From NCBI RefSeq assembly GCF_030272615.1, contig NC_081414.1, forward strand, positions 908,989,009 through 909,053,008: a stretch of DNA of 64,000 nt. Reading direction: 5' to 3'. This document shows, piece after piece, positions 22,496-34,636 of this stretch (positions within the stretch are counted from its first letter, which is position 1; every line of letters starts with the position of its first letter). Below the pieces are notes generated by a model that was given only the letters and a program-made list of their open reading frames with translations, was not told the origin of the DNA and did not search any database. The stretch is from Cryptomeria japonica. Its lineage: Eukaryota; Streptophyta; Pinopsida; Cupressales; Cupressaceae. The translations under genes were made by a program, and so were the position numbers.

Positions 22496-24209
22496 TTTTG
22501 GCATCGAGTTGTCATTGATGTCAACCAGTATTGTAGGTTATTGGTAGAGTGTGTACAATCGGTATGAATAATATTGAACCAGAATAAAGAAGAGAAGTAT
22601 GTTATGAGTTGCCAGATGATACCACCGGTATAAGGTGAGATGTAAGAGTGAGTTGGAATGCTTGAGTTATAACTAGTACGAAGGCTAGATATTTGTTTAT
22701 GATGAAGAAGCGAAATGTTTATGAATCACAACAACACCCGATGAGCTGAACAAGAAGAATGACATGAAGTCATACCAGAAGCCAAGATGAATTGTCAGGA
22801 TGATATGTTGCCAGTAAGATCAATTTATTAGTATGTTGGTCATACCAATAAGGTTCTATGAGTATAAGGGTTTGTCGTTTGTTCAAGGTTGAACCGACCC
22901 TATGATGGTGAGTTGACTATATGCTGATGTGTCCTCTATGGAGCTAAGGTGGTAAACATTCATAGGTCGATGAAATGTTCATCGACATGGTCATCCGTGC
23001 AGTTGGTGGTCATTAAATAATAAAACCAAAAATCATAGGATGATATCTGAAAGATGCATCTTGAGGAAGAATGGATGACAGAGAATGATCAGGTAGTTGC
23101 TGGCATTGGATCAAGGCATGAAATCCGATTGCAGATTGACCTTCAATTAGAAATTGTTAGGTGAAATGAGGTCGACAAAGATCAAGGCTGTAAAGAAGGG
23201 TTAAGTTTGTTATCTTTAGAAAACATGCATTGGATGAATAAAAATGTGTACAGATGCATCTCCCCAAAGAAGGTGAGTGATCCAAGGCAGATCGAATTAG
23301 ATTGGATATAGATTTGGTAGAAGGAAAGAAACCCTAATCACCTAAAGTTTGAATTTGTTTTTGGTAGGAAGACTTTTTTTTATATATAGAAGTCTAAATC
23401 GATGAGGCTATGGTTGTTGAAATCAGGTGTGATGATGCTGGTGAATGAAAGAGAGGTAGAAATGATTATTTGAGTGAAAAACAAGAAAAAACTTAAGTGA
23501 CTATGTGTTGAAGGAGAAACTGGTAAGGTGTGTGTGAATCGACAGAGAAAAAACTGGCAAAGATAGAACCTGGCAAAGTGTGGGCAGGTGTGAAGTGAAT
23601 CCAGTAGTCAGAGGGAGAGAAGTTTCAACAAAGTAAGTACCAATATAAAGGCAATGTTGCAGTGTGTGTGGAGGTTTCACAAACTGGTAATATTGAAAAT
23701 GGTAGATCAGAATATTGGAGGGTTGAAAAACTTCATTTGCAACAGGGAATTTACTTATGTATTTGAATTTTCATATTGTCTTCACTAAGTAGGTGTTTAG
23801 TGCAGGGGTTGTAGCTCCTTTAGGTTGTAGCCTATAAATTGTTCAGTGGTTGGTTCTCCTTTGAGTTAGTGCTCATAAATCAGGGGTTGGTGCTCCTTGG
23901 GTTGGTGCCCTAAAATTTTAATTAGATCATTTTCATTGTGAGGCTGGATTGGAGAAGAAGATCTCCAACAACTATTCTTATCGAAGTTTTTCCCACATTG
24001 GGTTTTCCTCGTATATCTAGTGCTATGTGATGCAGTCTTGTGTATGAGTTATATTGATGTTATAGAAAATCCTTTCACATGCTTAATTTGCATTGTTTGA
24101 TTTATCGATCAGTACTTTGTTTGTTTTATATTGTACCAGTATCCCTGATTACAAAAAAGTGTTTAAATCACTGATTCACCCCTCTCTTAGTGATCCATTG
24201 TGTCCAACA
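22496..24209 (+). repeat. 3' LTR of copia A
   Basis: The start is degraded (TTTTTGGCATCGAG where TGTTGG is expected) and the end is GTGTCCAACA. Its last 600 bases match 1-577. A TATA box, TTTTTATATATAGAAG, lies at 23376-23391 with a plausible start site downstream, and the GGTTGGTGCTCCTT phrase is repeated near 23820-23900. If the target duplication is intact it would be TACCT (24210-24214); its mate is outside the window. Confidence 0.9.
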
Positions 24210-24830
24210 TACCTTTCTCCACATCTCTTCACCAAGTAAGGCACCCACCACATCTTCAGATTTCAAAACAATAGAATTACTATCAATAGCCATAACAAGA
24301 GACTCCCATGAATCATGCAAAGAACAAAGAAAGATCTGGCATTCGTCCTGTTCATCCATCTTAACACTAACAAATACCAATTGAGCCATCAACATATTTA
24401 ATGCTTCCAAGTGGTCTTAAATTCATCCACCCTCTTCCATCTTCAAGAAATGCAATTTCTTCCTTAAGAAAATTTGATTTAATAAAAATTTCGCTTGATA
24501 CATTTCACCAAGCTTAGTCCATAGCTTCTTTGCAAATTTTTCTAGGCGCAGTCATTAGACCCTTGGATTTTTGGTCCATAACATCATACTAAGTTGCTGC
24601 AGTAGGATCTGGGGGTATTTGGACATTCGCATCAACAACATCCCATAGATATTGATCTATTATAAGATCTTCCATCTTCAGCTTCCACATCTCAAAATTC
24701 ATTCCATTAAATTTATCCACCTCTATTCTCCCTGACAAACTTACCATCTAAAAATTCTTGCAACAAGATCAAAAAGTGTCTTCTACATAAACTCCCACTC
24801 AAATATGGATTAGTTAAAAAACCCAACAAC
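24210..24830 (-). pseudogene. gag: Copia B gag fragment, minus strand
   Basis: A minus-strand copia gag remnant. It has FNGMNFEMWKLKMEDLI near the N-terminus (about 24700), then DEQDECQIFLCSLHDSWESL (about 24360-24300) and a segment ending ALLGEEMWRKV at the junction with the copia A LTR. Frameshifts and stops break it. It lies just downstream, on its own strand, of a copia primer site and LTR. The gag is cut by the copia A LTR, so copia A most likely inserted into this older element. Confidence 0.82.
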
Positions 24831-24856
24831 CGACAACTGAAACCAAAGGTGATCAG

Positions 24857-24868
24857 GCTCTGATACCA
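24857..24868 (-). other. Primer-binding site of copia B
   Basis: On the minus strand this is TGGTATCAGAGC, the perfect copia primer site for initiator Met-tRNA. It confirms the minus orientation and places the 5' LTR at higher coordinates. Confidence 0.88.
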
Positions 24869-24869
24869 C

Positions 24870-25332
24870 TTATAAGGAAGTTAAGTAGCAGAACAACTTC
24901 CTACACTAACCTTGAGAGGAGGATAATGCAAAAACTTTTACAGATCTTCACAATAGTTATAGAAAACATAAATAGACATAATAACATTCAAACCATAACA
25001 CAATGATTTATGTGGCGAAAACCCTTTCAAGAGAAAAAACCCCACACTCCAAAAGCCGCCCAATATATTATTTGGCAATCAAAAAAAGATTACAATATAC
25101 TTGTAGAGAAAGCTCTTCACAAGAGTACAACTAATCAGAGATTTAGAGGTAACTCAATATTCATAAGACTCTTACACATAATCTCTATCTCACTCACCTC
25201 ATATATAGGAGATACAATACAAGAAACCGTCAAACGATATTACAAAACCATGGGCTGAAACCACCCGATAAAGTATAGTCAATCTTATTTCCAATCTAGA
25301 TGCCCTGTGATATGTTAAAACCTACATCAACA
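24870..25332 (-). repeat. 5' LTR of copia B (approximate limits)
   Basis: The stretch next to the primer site has the look of a copia LTR. On the minus strand it can begin TGTTGATGTAGG at 25332, and it carries CTATATATGAGG (TATA-like, about 25198-25209). The boundary near the primer site has lost the CA end, and no second LTR lies in the window, so the limits are inferred. Confidence 0.55.
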
Positions 25333-27477
25333 CATGTCCCTCCCTTTTATAGCTCATTTATGCATCTGATACAAATTATATTTCCTATTCAGGAGTACAA
25401 ACTTCTAAAGGCCACAACTTGCGAATCATGTGTCCGATTGATGAGCCTTTTGAAGCGTTAGAAATCTTGTGAAGTGCTCTATCACCATGTAACCATAAAT
25501 GTCATTTACACCCACTTTTTAGGGCATTTGGAGGTTATAAAGTCCCCAAAATTAAGTTTGAACCTTTAATCACACCTCTCCAAAACATAAAATTTAATAT
25601 CTTCAAAACTAGTTGTGATCTTGTGACAAAACTTTACCAGAATGCATATCTAACCAACTAGAAGCTTCTAGGAGAATTTTGCAATATTTTGTGCTTAAAT
25701 GAAAAATTACTATAAATAGTAACCTCATGGAAATGCAAGGTTGAGGCACCATTTTCCCAACAACATGTGCAAATTTAAAAACTAGCAAGTTGTAGATTTG
25801 AGTTATTGACTGGAATATTTTTCCTCATAAAACTTGTCACAAATTTCCATTGTGTTAGGGTGGCCAATTGATCAATATTTCAAGCATGCGGTTGTAATAG
25901 TTTAATGGCTTAAGGGGCATAGTAATTATTATAATTGTAAAGAAAACCACCTTTCATTAAGCTTCAATATAAATGGGTGGAATTTGATATGAGATCTATG
26001 GATGTAGAATTGTTCTTTTATTTCTAAGGCTTATTCAAAATGAAGGAATGGTAGGACAAATATAGAGAATGAATGTCTAGTCATAGAAGGATATAATAAA
26101 TGTTAGATGTAATTGAATGTGTTTAAAAATAGATGAGATATAATCAAATACATGATTATTTATCTAAAGGGTGGTGGTTCAATAATCAAAAAAATGAGCC
26201 TAGCATGCAAGTTTCACTATAGCTTAATGAACCTATTTTTAATTCCATGTGAATCAAAGTTTTATCATGTATCTCAAAGTCAATTTAATATCCTTACTGA
26301 AGTTTTTTCACTTCTTTGCAAATATTTTAACCAAATTTAATAAAAATAATATGAAATCATCAATATCGGTAAACTGGATAGTACCTAATCTACCAAATTA
26401 ACTCAAATTATTTGAAAACTGAAATATAATGTTTTATTACAAAAATGGTCTTGGAATGGGCGAAATATGAGTCTTACCATAGAAATGTAAACTAGGAAAT
26501 TATTTAATCACTACTTCTAGTTTACATTAGCGAGAATAATAAACAAGATCCAACTTTAGTACTAAAGGAGAGTTGAAAGCTACATGTGTGATTATTTCCT
26601 ATTTGTGTGTTGTGTGTTTGATTTTATTTGTGAAGATGTAAAAATTAGGTAAAATACTAGAGAATTGACAAGATTCAACATAAATAGATACGTACAAAAA
26701 AAAAAGATAACACAAATGTATAGATATGGAAATAAGATTCACAAAGGAACCTACCACTTAGATTTAGAGTTAAAAGTGTTGGTCAACTATGCTAGGCAAC
26801 CTAGACCTGAAGGTGGTTCTGTTAGCTAAAAAAATTGATTTTAGATTAGGAAGCCCTATAGATCACTCCCTTAAAAATTAAGCGAAAGAGTGTACACCAC
26901 ATGTGCAAATCAGCACAGACCTAGGATTTTTGTATATTTGAAATATAAATCTACATGTCTCACTATGCTCTATGTAATTCTATAATTCTATAGAAAAGAT
27001 AAAAGAAATTTGTGATTTATAGGGTCTTGCCTATGTCAAACTCCATATTGGTGTTTGCACCTCCACTATAGAAATGATGGTGAATAGAAGTGATCTTACC
27101 CCTACTAGGGAAAAGACTAAATCTAAAATTAAATGTTAAATTGAAATTATATTACCTTAGGATTGTTATTGTTAGTGATACAAAGTTATCGAGATAATTC
27201 CTTCAAGGGTTGATGCAATAACATGACATGACAAGACATAACAAGATCAATCATGAAAACACACTTGCATGTAGGTTGTTGTAGCTTGCTACTCCATAAT
27301 ACTCAAAATCTAAAGATGCTTGTTCAATAATACATCTTGTGGGATGTGCTTATAATATTCTTATGTGAAAATGAACTAGAAATGATGCCTTTATATAGTG
27401 TTTTGATATATCTTAAACTAATATTTAAGAGTGCAACCTATGGGAAGTTTCATGAATGGAGGACTAAATTGAGGTCA
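25333..27477. other. Non-coding stretch, no element recognised
   Basis: AT-rich sequence with only short open frames that resemble nothing I know. Probably old, decayed repeat DNA. No RNA gene, clear LTR edge or tandem array was seen. Confidence 0.4.
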
Positions 27478-28942
27478 TGTAGCATCGTAAATTGTACACC
27501 TTTTTAAGTATGTCCAATTTCACACTCTCCTAGAACCTATTTTAGTATTTCCCTTTCCTCTAGGCATTGTAGACATTTAAATTAATATTATGTGTCTTAT
27601 TCCACTTTATTACATCATCGCACTCTTATTTCGGCCCTTAATTCTAGATGTTCCCTTTATCATTTTATCCTAATTTATCCTTTATCTTACTCTATTTTCA
27701 ACTTCCAAGAAATATTCTAAATATCTATACATTATGGTTTGAGCCACAAAGATGGAATCAACATTAAAACCCCATTGTCTTTCATTTCTAGAAAGTCAAA
27801 AAATATTGCCAAGACTAGGGTCCATTTTGCTCCGGTCCCACACTTCTTTCCGCAAATTTTGGAAAGATGATTTGGTAGTCTTAACTAATTCAAATACCAC
27901 TCTATGTAAAAGTATATTGAATCCAAGTCAACATAAAGGTTATTTCAATTATGAAATCCCTATATAAATTATCCCTCTCAATTCATTTTTCAGAACTTAT
28001 CTTATGCTAACATTATCATCCAATACAAGAGAAATTCTTCTTTCTGGAGAAAATTTGATTCAAGGATCAACAAACTACATCAAGGCATATTCATATTATG
28101 TTTCAATTATGATGTCATGATTAATTTTATATGATTTATCATGTTATTGTATCATCACATGGAGGACTTATCCTAGGAGAATTGAATCACCTATTGAAGA
28201 TATAATCATCTACATTCAAGAATTTCAATTCTAGATCTATCCTTGCCCTCAAAATCTACAAGATTTATAGTTTGATTAAAGTTTACTTTTAATTCAATTA
28301 TAGGGTTAATTCACAACTTGGAGTTTGACCTAAGGCAACCTCCTATCCACAACCACCTTTTCTCTCTTTCTATGTGCAGGAAATTGATTTAGGTGTTGTG
28401 GTTAAATATTCCTAGAAAACAAATGAAGACAAATAAGTTCAACTTTTATAGGTATGAAAAACGGAGGACTAAAGAGAAATTTCACCCAGGTATCAATTTT
28501 TTTTCCCAATCTTTCAACAATGGATCTTATGCATCTCCCTAATCTAGAAAACATCTCGCTTGCTTGTCCAAAATTTCCGAAACTAAGGTGACATTTTGCC
28601 CTAGTCCTAATAATTAGGCTCATATTTTCAGCTATAGATTCTAATTCACTTATTTTTTCAAAACTATGGTTGTGGCTTTATTTGATATTTTTAACACTCC
28701 ATTATCACTATTTGGGTTTAATTTTTCATTATAGATTTTACATTCAATTTACATCCTTTCAATTGTAGTTTCAACTCAAATAAATAGGAAATAGGAATCC
28801 AATGAGTATTCAACCCTCTTTCTAATAAAATTGAGGTTGGATCTATTGAGTGTAATCTCCTTTTAATATAATTATATGTGAGATAGGTCATTTTCCTAGT
28901 TTACATAGCTAATCTTGTGAAACCCTATTTCCATCTATTACA
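27478..28942 (+). repeat. 5' LTR of TR-GAG-2
   Basis: Begins TGTAGCATCGTAAATTG and ends CCATCTATTACA; matches 32521-33952. A TATA box (CCTATATAAATTATCC) lies at 27959-27974, followed by CTCTCAATTCATTTTT. The same order is kept in the 3' copy. Confidence 0.82.
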
Positions 28943-29059
28943 TTTTTGGTGAACCTAAAATTTCCTTTACTTGCATCTATTTTATTTCAAATTTAATTTT
29001 TCATAATTTTATTGCATATATTGAGTGAACATTTCTTTTTTTGGTATCATTTATGGTTT

Positions 29060-31120
29060 ATGAGCATCTTGTTTGATCATAATTACATATGGAGTTCTTA
29101 TCCTCTTTTGTTAGTTTAATTTCAAGTTTTATTCAAGATGTTTGTGATTTTCACATTTATGCATATGATCATAATTTAGCTATTCATTTCATTCATATCT
29201 ATGGTTTACCCTCTCCTAAGGATTCTCCTACCCATGAGGTGTCTACTTAAGTTCAAGAGGATATTATTAACACTTATTTTAAAACTCTCTCATAAGGATG
29301 ATTTTTTGATGAATGATGCCGATCTTTCTCCTAAAATGCTCATCTCCCGAAAGGATATCCCATAGGAAGAGGATAATATCATAAACACCTTCCTTAATGT
29401 TACTCTACCTTCCATTCAAGGTACCTCTTGCAGAGAAGAAGTGTTTATGGACATTACTAATCCTTTTCCCTAAGTTTATCCTACCCATAAAGATACCTTA
29501 GAGAAAGAAGATGGAATTATTAACACCTTCCTTGATGCTCTTCTTCCTAAAGAGGAATCCTTGGAGAATAAATATTTTAATCATGTCAATAACATTCATG
29601 TTTATTGTTATGAGAATCTTAATCCCAATACTCCCAATATCTAAAAATTTCAAAATACATATGTGAAAGAGGTGTTATTGGGAAGACAACTAGAACAAAA
29701 ATATGGTTCTGAAATACATCACACATTTAATGCTTGTGTTTAAAAGGAAGATCCCGATATTCTTCTCACTTCCCTTCCTTCCTCCCTCATCGTTAAAAAC
29801 ATATTGATAAGGATTTTGTTTAAAAACATCATGACATCTTAGCTAAGATTTCCATTGGGACTTGATTGAAACTTCACCTTCATACCATAAGTTGATTCAA
29901 TAAGCCTTACAAAAGAAGGTTCCTCATCCTTCTTCTAGACTACATGACATTAGATTCTCTCAAGATGAATTTTCTTTTATAGATAATAAAAATAGAGATG
30001 ATCCCATTATGATTACTCCTTGTATTTATCAACAAAACATAAGAGGCAATTTAATTGATAATGGTTGAGAACTTAAGGTTTGTTGTGTTGACTTATTAGA
30101 TAAGATAAATTGGGATTATTCTTCTATTCAACCTGATCCTCTTTGTGTCCATGGCTTTGATAATGTTCCTAAAGAGTCACTTGTTATAGTCATATTACCT
30201 ATCAAAGTCAGACCCATGAATTTACCTACTCTTATTCATGTCATCCCCAACCATATTAATTATAATCTTGTCCTAGGTAAACCATGGATTCATGCTATAA
30301 AATAAATCCCCTCCATTCTTCAACACACAATCAAATTGATATATAATAATGAGCTTCACATAATCAAGGCTGATCCTAATCGTTATGAGTTTTCTCATGA
30401 TGAAGTAGGATACATTCTCCCTTTAATAGAATGATTCCTTCAACAACACAATCTCCTATATATAATTTCTCCTTAGGAATTCATTGGCACACATTAGACT
30501 TTACATCTTCCTTCAATGGGTATAAGATCCCTCAATCCAATAATGAAGCTTTGAAGGATCCTTGTATGTCATTTATTCAAGCTTCTTTGAAATCAATTCC
30601 CACCTTTCCTTCCAAGACATGTCTTGATAGTGATGAGGGCTCTCTAAAATTTAACAATAAGAATAAACCATCTCCTCTAGACATTTCAACACATATTTGA
30701 TTCTACACATGGATACAATGGACACAGTTTAGGATTCGTACAACATTTTTTTGACAGTCACAAGAAATCTACATCACACTTTCCCAAATAAGGTCTAGGT
30801 TTCCAAAGTCCTCCTTTTTTGGCATCCCCTCATCCATTTTCAAATACATCTATGTCTTCTTATAACTTCTCATCATAACAAGAGATTATTTTGTATGAGA
30901 TTTGTTAAACCAACTTTATTACGCTCCTTTTAAAAAATGAAAGAAAGAATAATAATAAAAATCAACAAAATCCTTCTTTTTGTAACTATCATCAAATCCA
31001 TGGCCATTCCACCAATGATTTCATTGATAAAATTCAGCAACTTATTGTAATTGGTATCATTCAAATACTAGATGAAAATAAGTTGGACTCTCATCTTATT
31101 CCTTCTACGTAACATTTAAG
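29060..31120 (+). pseudogene. TR-GAG-2 decayed gag and protease-like coding region
   Basis: Fragments of one or more frames. About 29350-29640: acidic repeats of the form EDNIINTFLNVTLPS / EDGIINTFLDALLPK. About 30180-30433: the end of a retroviral-type protease, with PNHINYNLVLGKPWIHAIK, then YNNELHIIKADPN, interrupted by TAA. About 30431-30700: an 89-codon open frame without a known domain. About 30981-31060: CNYHQIHGHSTNDF followed by IQQLIVIGIIQI, a His/Cys box like those of the other gypsy gags here, with Phe in place of the last Cys. The protease-like part lies before the box, the reverse of the order in the Tat element at 51430-52430. Confidence 0.68.
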
Positions 31121-31890
31121 TTCCTATTATGTTGCTCCTCACTATATGGCATTGCTAGCTTATTTATTGGGGCCTCACTGTAATTCATGGTGGTATTATG
31201 TGTGCAATCCTTCAGTAAGAATCCACTTTTTTTCTAAATATTGGAGAAGGTGTGTATTCTTAGTCCCCTTCTCTTTTCTAAGATGTCATCTTTATTAAGG
31301 ATCTCCTCTACCTATCAAGGTAGATATCTTTATGTAACGCTTTTTTTCTGATTTGTCAAACATGCATACCTCAAAAGGATCCCTTTATATTTGTTTCAAG
31401 ATATCTCTTTTACATTTGTCTCTTCCTTTCTTGAAGAAACAAAGCTTATACAGACACCTTTATTTCTATCTTGGAATGAATGCATTGTTTGGTAATGGAT
31501 ATCCCCTTGGTATTGAAGGTAGGTATCCTTGTTTCTATCTCCCTTAAGACATCAACATAGGACTATGTTGACATCTTAAGAAGGGGGCATATATGCAGTC
31601 CCCTAGTTGCATTTCAACTATTTTATCTAGCAATTTGGGATTATTTCATACTCATGTTTCATCCCTATTTTATCCATCATTTATGGGATCGTGGCATCAA
31701 AATTATTCATCCTCATTTTATGCACCATTTTTATTAGATGGGTTGTTCCATCCTCATGTTGCATTCCTAAAATAAGACATTTTCTATTATGCATTTTATA
31801 AAAGTTGTTGCATACTCAAAACCAAACCTAAATTATTAGACATGGTGCTTCATTCTTGAAACTAGACAATGACATATATAGCAAGTTGAG
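31121..31890. other. TR-GAG-2 interior, no gene seen
   Basis: No recognisable protein. There are loosely repeated words such as CATCCTCAT(T/G)TT and TCATACTCATGTT near 31640-31770. Confidence 0.4.
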
Positions 31891-32172
31891 TTGACTAGCA
31901 TAACAAAACTTGCTATACCTTTCAACTCTTCCTATTTCAACTTATTTAAGGTAGGTTGAATAGCATAATACAACTTGCTAGACCTTTCAACCCTCTTTAT
32001 TCTATATTTTTTGAGTGAGTGGAACTAGAATAACACAACTTTCTAGATTATTCCAACTCTTCCTTCCTCGATCAATCACCTAGCATAACACACTTTGCTA
32101 GCCTATGTAATCCATGTTTCTTCTCCTTCTCTCATGAACCCATAGCATAACACACTTTCCTAGTGTTGGATC
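31891..32172. repeat. Diverged tandem repeats with a CTAGCATAACAC...GCTAG core
   Basis: About five copies, 55-70 bases apart, of a core such as CTAGCATAACACACTTTGCTAG (32090-32111). The two ends of each core can pair (CTAGCA with TGCTAG). Around them are CAACTCTTCC-type spacers. Confidence 0.65.
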
Positions 32173-32520
32173 ATGGTTTATTTTCTTTCAATTGGTGTAC
32201 ATCTTTTCTCTTTCGACAAGTCCACTAATGTTGTTGCAATAACATGCTGCAAATGATATTAGTGGTTGAGAAATTTTAATTATTTAGGTCTCTTCAACTA
32301 GTTGACTTTGAAATTTTTATTTTATTACTAACATTCTCTTCTTTTGTGTATAGTTCAAGGTTACTTAAATGGATTGATAGGATCCTATGCTTGGAGGCTT
32401 CATCATCCATCAATATTATCCTATCTCAAGTTTGTTTTGCTCTTAGATGCTCTATCTTTTCATTTCTACTCTACTTAGAACATGATTGTAAGATCATACT
32501 CCATTAAAGTGGGCGCTAAA

Positions 32521-33952
32521 TGTAGCTTTGTAAATTGTATACCTTTATTAGTGTGTCCAATTTCAGACTCTCCTAGCACCTATTTTAGTATTTCCCTTTC
32601 CTCTATGCATTATGGTACCTCTATTGATATTTAAATTAATATCATGGGTCGTATTCCACTTTATTCTCTTATTTGGGCCCTTAATTATAGATGTGTTATT
32701 TATCATTTATCCTAACCCAATTTCAACTTCCAAGACACTTTTTGGATATCTATACATAATTGTTTAAGCCATTGAGTTGGAATTGACATTACAACCTTGT
32801 TATCTTGCATTTCTCAAACATCATAAAAATATTGCTAGGAGTAGGGGGATATTTTGTCCTAGTCCTGCACTTTTTTTCCTTAAATTTTGGGAGGATGATT
32901 TGGCGGTCCTAACTAATTTAAATATTTCTCTATGTGAAAATATATCAAATCTAAGTTGGCCCAAAGGTCATTTGAATTATAAAATCCCTGTATAAAGAAT
33001 ACCTCTCAATTCATTTTCAAACCTTCTCTTATGCTAGGATTATCATCCAATTCAAGAAAAATTCTTCTTCCTCAAGAGAAAATCCCTGATTCAGGGAGAA
33101 GCAAAATACATCATGGCATCTACATATTTGTTCCAACCATAATTTTATGATGGATTTTATGTGATTTATCATGTTATTGCATCAAAATAGGGAGGACTTA
33201 TCCTAAGATCGTCACATTACCTATTGAATGCATAATAATCTACATCCAAGCATTTGAATTCCAAATCTATCCTTTCCCCCAAAAGGCAAGCTTTCAAATA
33301 TGAATCAAGTTCAAGAATAAGGTTAATTCCAAACTTGGGGTTTTACCTAAGGCAAACCCCTATCCACGACCTCATTTTCTCTCTATGTGTTTAGTAAGTT
33401 GATTTAGGTGCTATGATCAAAATTTCAATAGAATAGACAATGACAAAGAGGTTCAACTTTTACAGGTGCAAAAAGCAGAGGACCAGGGAAATATTTTGCC
33501 CCAGTCCCAAGTATTTTTCCTGATCTTCCAATAGTGGATCTTGTGTGTCTCCTTGATCTAGAAAACATCCTACTTGTCTATCCAGAAGTTGCAAGACCAA
33601 GCCGACATTTTTCCTTGGTCCTGGCAATTTGGCCCAAATTTTTAGCTACATGTTCTAATTCACTTCTCTTCTTAGATCTTTATGGTTTTATTTGGCATCT
33701 CAAACACTTGGTTATCACTATTTTGTTTCAATTTTTCATTATAGATTTGACATTCAATTTACATCCTTTCAATTGCATTTTCAACTCAAACAAAAAGGAA
33801 ATAGGACTCTAATAAGAAATCAACCCTCTTCCTAATAGAATAGAGGTTGGACCTATTGAGTTCATCCTTTTTTAAATGTAATTATATGTGAGATAGGTCA
33901 TTTTCTTAGTTTAAATAGCTAGGATTGCGAAACCTTATTTCGATCTATTATA
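32521..33952 (+). repeat. 3' LTR of TR-GAG-2
   Basis: Begins TGTAGCTTTGTAAATTG after AAAGTGGGCGCTAAA and ends CGATCTATTATA, with CA changed to TA. It carries the TATA-like CCTGTATAAAGAATACC at 32988-33004, in the same place as in the 5' LTR. Confidence 0.82.
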
Positions 33953-34636
33953 GTTCCATGAAACAAACTCCAGAATTTTAGAAGTAGGCTCTTCAAATTG
34001 GGGGAAAGAAAAGATAGAGAATAAAAATTAAAGAAAATAAAACTTGCACAACTATTATAAGGTGAAACACCAGGAATTTACTAAGATTCAAAACTATGAA
34101 AGTATAATATAGTTCCATATTTTCAAATATTCATAAGAACTTGAAAGAATAAAAAAAGATAATCCAAGATACCACATACTCATTATATAATCAAAATCTT
34201 AAAAGTTGATTTTTGCAATAACTATAAACCACAACTCCAAAAAGATGAACATAGAGCACTAATATTTTTTTTAATTAGAAAAGAACATATGATAGAGGTG
34301 ATTGGTGCATAGTTTAATATATTATAGTCTTCTTTTACAAATAATATATGCTAAGGTATAATAGAAGTAAAAAAGTATTGATACTCCTATTACTACTAGT
34401 ATTGAAACTAGTGAACCTTATTCAACAAAGAGTTGATTATAACATATATACTCTAACCCTCTAACCACTACAAGGATCTTGAGGCAACATAATTTATCCT
34501 AAGATCCTTAAAAGTGTATCTTCATGATGTGGTTATTTCAATTACCTAACTAAAAATTGATGGCCTCATCCTCTTTGTCTTTCATTGTAGATGGCATGAT
34601 GTCCTAGCTAAATACCAACAATAATCCTCTCCTGTG
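33953..34636. other. Non-coding stretch, nothing recognised
   Basis: AT-rich sequence without a frame, repeat or element edge that I can support. Confidence 0.4.

Larger units (their letters stand above)
27478..33952 (+). mobile_element. Gag/protease-only LTR element (TR-GAG-2)
   Basis: Two matching LTRs (27478-28942 and 32521-33952) enclose about 3.6 kb. The interior keeps decayed pieces of gypsy gag and protease but no reverse transcriptase, RNase H or integrase. Flanking bases GGTCA and GTTCC do not match well, so the target duplication is lost or the edges have moved. The LTRs differ at many sites, so the insertion is old. It is a non-autonomous element, or one that lost pol by deletion. 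Confidence 0.75.
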
